A stretch of DNA of 16,802 bases from Anaerolineaceae bacterium (lineage in GTDB: Bacteria > Chloroflexota > Anaerolineae > Anaerolineales > Anaerolineaceae), in assembly GCA_003448875.1 (NCBI GenBank), contig DLXG01000106.1:1-16802 (forward strand), read 5' to 3'. Below, piece by piece: positions 13,210-16,802 of this stretch (the first letter of the stretch is position 1; every line of letters starts with the position of its first letter). Both the position numbers and the translations under genes were made by a program. The notes under the pieces were generated by a model. That model saw only the letters and a program-made list of their open reading frames with translations. It searched no databases and was not told the origin of the DNA.

Positions 13210-14277
13210 GGGCGATAAATTGCGCCGCAAAATATCGGCTATGGTCAAATTGTGGCGCTCGCTCAATTGCTGGTTGATCATCTCGATTTGTTTGCGGGGT
13301 GAGTAAAAGACCTCGCTCCAGCCGTAGCCGGCGCAGGCCGTATCGGCAATCCAGTTGCCGGAATCGTCCTGTCCCCACCACAGGCGGTAGACTTGCTCAA
13401 GTTCGGGGCGGATGTGCAGTTCGGGAATGTTGATGTGGGCGGAGTAGTAGTAATCCGGTGGCAGCGCGTTGAGCAGGGTTTCAAAGCTGTGGACGCGGAT
13501 ATGGATGTTCTCACTGCCGTCGCATTCAGTGATGCGGCATAACCCGCGCAGCGTGGCAAACGGAGCAATCACTTCTACCCATTGAATGCGCGGGAAACGT
13601 TCTTTTATCTTATTAATCACCTCGCGCATCACCAGACCACTGGCAATGCTATCGGCGATAAATGCAACGGTGATATTTTCGTGCTGAATTTTATTGAGGT
13701 CTTTGTCTTTAAAAAGGGTCATCTCTACTTTGCGACTGAACACCGGCACGCTGCTATCAAAGACATGATGGGCATCCAGGATGACCTCGTCACATAAATA
13801 ACCCGCGTTGGCGTAAATCGCTTCGGTTACCTGATATTTCAACCCCTCGCGGGCGATCGGGAAGACGGCAATTTGAGTTTGTTGCTGACCTGCAAACAGG
13901 CTTTGAAAGACCGGTGAGCCCAACATACCCTGCACGGCTTGACTGATGAGAAAAGAACGCTGTGCGCCCATGATTAACTGGCCCGGTAGGGTTATTTCTC
14001 GAATATTTTGAATCTCTTCCACGCTCAGACCGGCCAGTGAAAGCAATTGCGGATCGGGTTTTGTCCTATGGGTGTAGATGAATCTTGCGGTTGCTTCGTT
14101 GTGATACAGAACAAGGTCTATGGAAGTACCGTTATGGAGTGTCATCTGACCGGGACGGTAAAAGCCGCTTCCCTGATTACCGATGGGGTAGGGAAGCGGC
14201 TCTTTCAGTGTTACCTGACCACTGGAGCGACCGGGATCGTCTTCGGAAAAATCAAATGGCAAGATAAATTCACTCAT
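13159..14277 (-). CDS. Phosphoribosyltransferase-like protein of unknown function
   Basis: I cannot assign this 372-aa soluble protein to a named family. Its middle part follows the order of uracil phosphoribosyltransferase elements: IAVFPIAREGLKYQV (136-150) resembles the 'vPILRAGl' segment, ITVAFIADSIASG (202-214) sits where the PRPP loop 'hhhDxxhATGGs' belongs, and WVEVIAPFATLRGL (233-246) resembles the strand after it. The loop is degenerate: the first acidic residue is Ala, and the TGG/TGT end is SGL. An N-terminal region of about 130 residues and a C-terminal part with WWGQDDSGNW (300-309) are unfamiliar. ATG 14277 follows GGAGGTGA by four bases, a strong start. The promoter at 14382-14410 and a terminator-like hairpin precede it, and its 3' end overlaps coaX by 51 nt. 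Confidence 0.8.
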   Translation of the reverse strand: MSEFILPFDFSEDDPGRSSGQVTLKEPLPYPIGNQGSGFYRPGQMTLHNGTSIDLVLYHNEATARFIYTHRTKPDPQLLSLAGLSVEEIQNIREITLPGQLIMGAQRSFLISQAVQGMLGSPVFQSLFAGQQQTQIAVFPIAREGLKYQVTEAIYANAGYLCDEVILDAHHVFDSSVPVFSRKVEMTLFKDKDLNKIQHENITVAFIADSIASGLVMREVINKIKERFPRIQWVEVIAPFATLRGLCRITECDGSENIHIRVHSFETLLNALPPDYYYSAHINIPELHIRPELEQVYRLWWGQDDSGNWIADTACAGYGWSEVFYSPRKQIEMINQQLSERHNLTIADILRRNLSPSTSPVAFVKQAQADQG

Positions 14278-14326
14278 CGAGTCACCTCCAAATTGCCGCT
14301 AAACCTCATGGGCCAAAAGGTTTTAT

Positions 14327-14374
14327 AAAAAAGCAGGCGTGGGGCATTCGCCGTCTCGCGATTCCACGACCTGC
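14327..14374 (-). terminator. Terminator-like hairpin in the leader (possible attenuator)
   Basis: On the minus strand GCAGG(T)CGTGG (14374-14364) pairs with CCACGCCTGC (14342-14333); a nested TCGC/GCGA stem sits in the loop, and TTTTTT (14332-14327) follows. This is a strong intrinsic terminator by shape. It starts at the predicted transcription start of the downstream gene and ends about 50 nt before its ATG. Confidence 0.7.
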
Positions 14375-14381
14375 CCGAATA

Positions 14382-14410
14382 ATTCTATCTCACTTGTTGA
14401 AAAAAGTTAA
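14382..14410 (-). promoter_or_regulatory. Promoter of the phosphoribosyltransferase-like gene
   Basis: On the minus strand TTAACT (14410-14405, four of six consensus bases) and TAGAAT (14387-14382, five of six) are separated by 17 bp. Transcription should start near 14375, exactly at the foot of the hairpin at 14333-14374. Confidence 0.55.
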
Positions 14411-14442
14411 GCCGAATCCGGCAATCCAAATTTTTTTAAGAA

Positions 14443-14478
14443 ATACCCCCCGGCTGTTTGAATGTTTCCGGGGGGTTT
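14443..14478 (-). terminator. Terminator of the lipoprotein gene
   Basis: ACCCCCCGG (14445-14453) pairs perfectly with CCGGGGGGT (14468-14476) around a 14-nt loop. On the minus strand a T-containing run (TATTTCTT) follows; on the plus strand TTTT follows. It lies just past the lipoprotein stop codon, so it probably ends that transcript. Confidence 0.65.
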
Positions 14479-14499
14479 TGGGTGATTTTATTCAATCGT

Positions 14500-14967
14500 T
14501 CACGAGTCGAATTGACCGACTTCTTCACCGTTGACCAGCACGGTGTAATTCCCGCTGGGGAATGAGCCCAGATTGTAGGTCACCTCGAAGGATTGCAGCA
14601 TTTGTATGCAAACTTGCTCAGGATCAACCACCGAGTAGACTTCGACAAGAATGCGATTGTCTTCATCCGGCTGATTTGCAACGATACGCAATTCGTGGCA
14701 GGGGGTGGGTAGATTCCCTTGTAGCACCAGATTGATCTGCACCGGATAACTTTCCAAAATCAGCAGGTCGGTTGTGTCAATAAAGACTTCCCCGCGCTGT
14801 AAGGCTGCATCACTTTCCAGCGGCTGGTATGGATTGGACGGCAGAGGTGTTTCACTCCCGCCTTCGGGAGGATTGACCACGGGGGAATTGGGGTCGGCTT
14901 CGACCGGCGTTGCACACGCGCTTAGCACGAAAATCATCCCAACACTCAACAAAAGTAACCTGAACAT
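14500..14967 (-). CDS. Predicted lipoprotein with a paired-Cys C-terminal domain
   Basis: I chose ATG 14967 (155 aa), which has AAGGAGG at a good distance; an upstream ATG adds 16 residues with no ribosome-binding site. The N terminus is a lipoprotein signal peptide: MFRLLLLSVGMIFVLSAC with lipobox LSAC and lipidated Cys18. A Pro/Ser/Asp-rich linker follows (about 20-55). The C-terminal part, about residues 65-155, has LPTPCHELR and PEQVCIQML, whose two Cys may form a disulfide, then GSFPSGNYTVLVNGEEVGQF, a beta-rich ending. I recall related domains in secreted proteins of Chloroflexota, but no function. It is probably anchored outside the membrane. The gene is flanked by its own terminator and a divergent intergenic region, so it is likely monocistronic. 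Confidence 0.85.
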   Translation of the reverse strand: MFRLLLLSVGMIFVLSACATPVEADPNSPVVNPPEGGSETPLPSNPYQPLESDAALQRGEVFIDTTDLLILESYPVQINLVLQGNLPTPCHELRIVANQPDEDNRILVEVYSVVDPEQVCIQMLQSFEVTYNLGSFPSGNYTVLVNGEEVGQFDS

Positions 14968-15001
14968 CGTAACCTCCTTTTTTATCGTTGTTTTTAGGAC
15001 G

Positions 15002-15018
15002 TAATTGTCGAACAATTA
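15002..15018. promoter_or_regulatory. Inverted repeat between divergent genes
   Basis: TAATTGT (15002-15008) and ACAATTA (15012-15018) form a perfect 7-bp inverted repeat around CGA. It lies 35 nt upstream of the lipoprotein start and 20 nt upstream of the plus-strand extended -10, a good place for an operator that controls one or both genes. The regulator is unknown. Confidence 0.4.
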
Positions 15019-15037
15019 GTTCCCGGTCAGATATAAA

Positions 15038-15046
15038 TGATATAAT
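15038..15046 (+). promoter_or_regulatory. Extended -10 promoter of the SRPBCC gene
   Basis: TGATATAAT has a perfect TATAAT (15041-15046) with TG one base upstream. No -35 is evident. The predicted start near 15053 gives a leader of about 23 nt. Confidence 0.55.
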
Positions 15047-15075
15047 TTATAAAAATAGTCCGTATAAAAGTAAAA

Positions 15076-15507
15076 ATGAGCCTGCCTTCAACCATTCAAT
15101 TTTCGGTGGAAATACCGGTCTATCCTGAAAGGGTTTACCGCGCCTGGCTCGATGGATATGAACACAGCCGTTTCACCGGGAAGAAAGCCGAGATAGAGCC
15201 GCGACCGGCAGGCTTATTTACATCTCTGGATAAATCTGTAAGCGGCCGCCTGCTTCGGCTCGTCCCACATACTCTTATCGAGCAAACCTGGCAGGTGCAT
15301 GATCTGCCCCTTGGGGAGGATTCGCGCATTATCCTGCGCCTGCAGCCGACCTGTATCGGCTGCGAATTGTCCCTTTTTCACTATGGCGTTCCGTATTCTT
15401 TGAATACGATGATGTTGAGCTGGTGGGAAACAAATTATTTACGCCCGTTGAGATTGTATTTTGAAGAACTGATTGGGGATTATGTCGCTGATATGGGTGA
15501 TGGGTAG
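15076..15507 (+). CDS. SRPBCC/AHSA1-like small protein
   Basis: This 143-aa soluble protein begins with the AHSA1-like pattern of a strand and helix (IQFSVEIPVYPERVYRAWLDGYEHSRFTG broken over residues 7-35). Strands containing PRPAGLFTSLDKSVSGRLLRL and LIEQTWQVHDLP follow, then a long C-terminal helix with WWETNYLRPLRLYFEEL (115-131). That is the order of elements in the START/SRPBCC fold, which binds hydrophobic ligands or, in AHSA1 relatives, has unknown roles. The specific ligand is unknown. The ATG has no clear Shine-Dalgarno, only A-rich sequence, so translation may be weak. It is divergent from the lipoprotein gene and followed by a probable terminator. Confidence 0.8.
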   Translation: MSLPSTIQFSVEIPVYPERVYRAWLDGYEHSRFTGKKAEIEPRPAGLFTSLDKSVSGRLLRLVPHTLIEQTWQVHDLPLGEDSRIILRLQPTCIGCELSLFHYGVPYSLNTMMLSWWETNYLRPLRLYFEELIGDYVADMGDG

Positions 15508-15509
15508 AC

Positions 15510-15542
15510 ATAGGAAAGACGACTGACCTGTTTCCTATTTTC
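15510..15542 (+). terminator. Probable terminator after the SRPBCC gene
   Basis: ATAGGAAA (15510-15517) pairs perfectly with TTTCCTAT (15531-15538), followed by TTTTC. It starts 3 nt after the stop codon. The stem is AT-rich and the loop is 13 nt, so efficiency is uncertain. Confidence 0.5.
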
Positions 15543-15584
15543 GGTCACATTTCGTCAGGGGGCATTTTAGCGGTTGTAAGGTGG

Positions 15585-15593
15585 TGATAAGAT
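15585..15593 (+). promoter_or_regulatory. Extended -10 promoter of degV
   Basis: TGATAAGAT has TG one base before TAAGAT (15588-15593). There is no strong -35. The predicted start near 15600 gives a leader of about 34 nt containing the GGGAGGG ribosome-binding site. Confidence 0.4.
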
Positions 15594-15633
15594 GGAAATT
15601 GCTCACATTTCTTAATTCGGGAGGGTGTTTTCC

Positions 15634-16500
15634 ATGCAAATCGTCACCGATCGGGGTTGTGATCTCTCGCCGCAGCAGCTCCAGGCTTTACCGCCAATCC
15701 ACTACATACCCATGAAGTTAACCCTGGATGGGAAAACATATTCCAGTGGAGAAGATCTTACTTCTGAGGACTTCTACCGGCTGCTGGACGAAACGGGGGC
15801 GTTCCCGACCACTTCTCAGGCCGGAACGGGGGATTTTGTGGATCTGTATCGTCGTCTGGCACAGGATGATCCCGAGATTCTTTCCATCCACATATCCTCT
15901 GGGTTGAGCGGGACGTTAAACTCGGCGCGGGTGGCAGCCGAAATGGTGCCGGAGGCTCAGGTAACCATCTGGGATACGATGACCCTTTCAGCGCCGGAAG
16001 GCTGGCAGGTAGAGGCAGCCGGCCGGGCGGTAAAGGCCGGCTGGGATTTGAAAAGCACGCTTTCCTTATTGGAAAAAGTACGCAGCATGACAACCGGATT
16101 CTTTACCCTGGACACGTTGAAATACTTAATCCATGGCGGCCGGATCAGCCACCTGAAAGGTTTGCTGGCTTCGTTATTGAACATTCGTCCGGTTATATCG
16201 GTTTCAAAAGAAGACGGCCGGTATGTTACCATGGCGCAAGAGCGCACCTTCCGGCGGGCTATTCAGCGCATGGCTCAGGAAGTCATCAAAATGTATCCCC
16301 GGTCGAAAAAACTGCGCCTGCAATTGATTCATGGTCACAATCCCGAAGGGATCGAGATGCTGCGCGAAGCCATGGAAAATCTGGTGGAGTGTGAATGGCT
16401 GCCGCCGGTTACGGTTGGAGCGATCCTTGGCGCGCACACAGGCAGCACACTGGTGGGTATCTGTGCCGCACCAGCCGAGCTGACTGATTTGTTGCCGTAA
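15634..16500 (+). CDS. DegV-family fatty-acid-binding protein
   Basis: DegV proteins bind a fatty acid; in Gram-positive bacteria such proteins (FakB) present it to a fatty acid kinase. I chose ATG 15634 (288 aa) because GGGAGGG lies eight bases upstream and the domain starts at MQIVTDRGCDL; an in-frame GTG at 15625 overlaps the ribosome-binding site. Family motifs are PTTSQ (58-62), the ligand-contacting HISSGLSGTLNSA (86-98), TLDTLKYLIHGGRI (158-171), GLLASLLNIRPV and a C-terminal GAHTGSTLVGI. The family's 'TDST' start is TDRG here. No kinase partner is visible in the window. A promoter at 15585 and a terminator at 16545 suggest a single-gene transcript. Confidence 0.92.
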   Translation: MQIVTDRGCDLSPQQLQALPPIHYIPMKLTLDGKTYSSGEDLTSEDFYRLLDETGAFPTTSQAGTGDFVDLYRRLAQDDPEILSIHISSGLSGTLNSARVAAEMVPEAQVTIWDTMTLSAPEGWQVEAAGRAVKAGWDLKSTLSLLEKVRSMTTGFFTLDTLKYLIHGGRISHLKGLLASLLNIRPVISVSKEDGRYVTMAQERTFRRAIQRMAQEVIKMYPRSKKLRLQLIHGHNPEGIEMLREAMENLVECEWLPPVTVGAILGAHTGSTLVGICAAPAELTDLLP

Positions 16501-16544
16501 AAAAGAATTCACCCATTCATTAAACCGTAATGGTGGTTTTTACT

Positions 16545-16584
16545 CCGGCTGGCGCAGATTATTGGCCAGCCGGTTTGCATTTTC
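16545..16584 (+). terminator. Terminator of degV
   Basis: CCGGCTGGC (16545-16553) pairs perfectly with GCCAGCCGG (16565-16573), followed by TTTGCATTTTCT. The GC-rich 9-bp stem is strong and the T-run is interrupted. A smaller AAACC/GGTTT hairpin with TTTTT lies just before it (16523-16541). Confidence 0.7.
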
Positions 16585-16639
16585 TAATGGATTTATAAAA
16601 TTTTCGGACAAAAAAGTAGTTTCATGAATGACCACTTTG

Positions 16640-16655
16640 TTGATAAACTTATCAA
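16640..16655. promoter_or_regulatory. Perfect palindrome over the etfB promoter
   Basis: TTGATAA (16640-16646) and TTATCAA (16649-16655) form a perfect 7-bp inverted repeat around AC. It contains the -10 element of the downstream gene and ends 20 nt before its ATG, so a bound protein would block transcription. The half-sites resemble FNR half-sites (TTGAT/ATCAA), but their spacing is six rather than four bases. Confidence 0.5.
16641..16649 (+). promoter_or_regulatory. Extended -10 promoter of the etfB-like gene
   Basis: TGATAAACT has TG one base before TAAACT (16644-16649), the same sequence as at glmS. A weak TTCATG (16621-16626) lies 17 bp upstream. Transcription would start near 16656, about 19 nt before the ATG. 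Confidence 0.4.
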
Positions 16656-16674
16656 AATATAAAATGGAGCAACC

Positions 16675-16802
16675 ATGAATATCGTTGTGTGTCTCAAAAT
16701 TGCGCCGGATGCGGAAGATCTGGAAATTGGTAACGATGGAACGGTATCCACCGCCCGGGCAGAGTGGACGATTGGGGGATTCGACCTGCCGGCGTTGGAG
16801 GC
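16675..16802 (+). CDS. Electron transfer flavoprotein beta subunit (partial, 5' end)
   Basis: Only the first 42 codons lie in the window. The start MNIVVCLKIAPDAEDLEI and the later WTIGGFDLPALEA match the beginning of EtfB, where 'I.VcvKqvPD' is followed by 'in.fDl.AlE'. EtfB with EtfA carries electrons from dehydrogenases via FAD, to the quinone pool or in bifurcating complexes. ATG 16675 has GGAG six bases upstream. Gly-Gly precedes FDLPALEA where Asn-Pro or similar is usual. An etfA gene would be expected downstream, outside the window. Confidence 0.8.
   Translation, partial: MNIVVCLKIAPDAEDLEIGNDGTVSTARAEWTIGGFDLPALE

Noticed and set aside
16640..16655. FNR or Rex binding site
   Set aside because: The half-sites TTGAT/ATCAA are six bases apart rather than four as for FNR, and Rex sites have TTGTGAA-type half-sites, so I report only an unassigned palindrome.

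Overview
The window is a gene-dense bacterial chromosome segment of moderate GC content with no rRNA, tRNA, CRISPR array, insertion sequence or phage gene that I could recognise. The style of several proteins (the DegV protein, the lipoprotein with a paired-Cys C-terminal domain, the divergent GlmS, and the CoaX, ABC and ArsR/permease types) suggests a Chloroflexota bacterium, probably class Anaerolineae. That assignment is inferred from remembered family resemblance; no marker gene proves it.

Layout. (1) Positions 1-4836, minus strand: a tightly packed six-gene run transcribed right to left. It encodes an ABC exporter ATPase, two ABC-2 permeases, an EamA-family transporter, the ribosome-biogenesis GTPase Era and a YhhN-family membrane protein cut by the window edge. 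Neighbours overlap or lie within 11 nt. (2) 4837-5306: a 470-nt non-coding divergent region. It has 11-bp-phased direct repeats, a strong hairpin terminator facing the minus strand, a plus-strand promoter, and a minus-strand stretch that reads like a decayed coding fragment. (3) 5307-6663, plus strand: an unrecognised polytopic membrane protein and a DUF4180 protein. (4) 6713-10459, minus strand: arsR with its own promoter and operator, then a YraQ/ArsP-type permease, a stand-alone CBS-pair protein and an ArsB/P-protein-type ion transporter. This looks like a metal- or metalloid-responsive transport cluster. (5) 10502-13209: glmS (minus) and coaX (plus), divergent, each with an extended -10 promoter. 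(6) 13159-14410, minus: a protein I could not name, with a uracil-phosphoribosyltransferase-like layout. Its 3' end overlaps coaX by 51 nt, and it is preceded by a promoter followed at once by a terminator-like hairpin. (7) 14443-15542: a lipoprotein gene (minus) and a small SRPBCC/AHSA1-like gene (plus), divergent around an inverted repeat. (8) 15585-16802, plus: degV with a terminator, then the start of an electron-transfer flavoprotein beta gene behind a perfect palindrome that covers its -10.

The most unusual items are the degenerate phosphoribosyltransferase-like gene with its attenuator-like leader (13159-14410), the CoaX protein with Gly in place of the cation-binding Asp, the palindromes at arsR and etfB, and the phased repeats upstream of the ABC exporter. 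All functional statements rest on motif recognition by eye.
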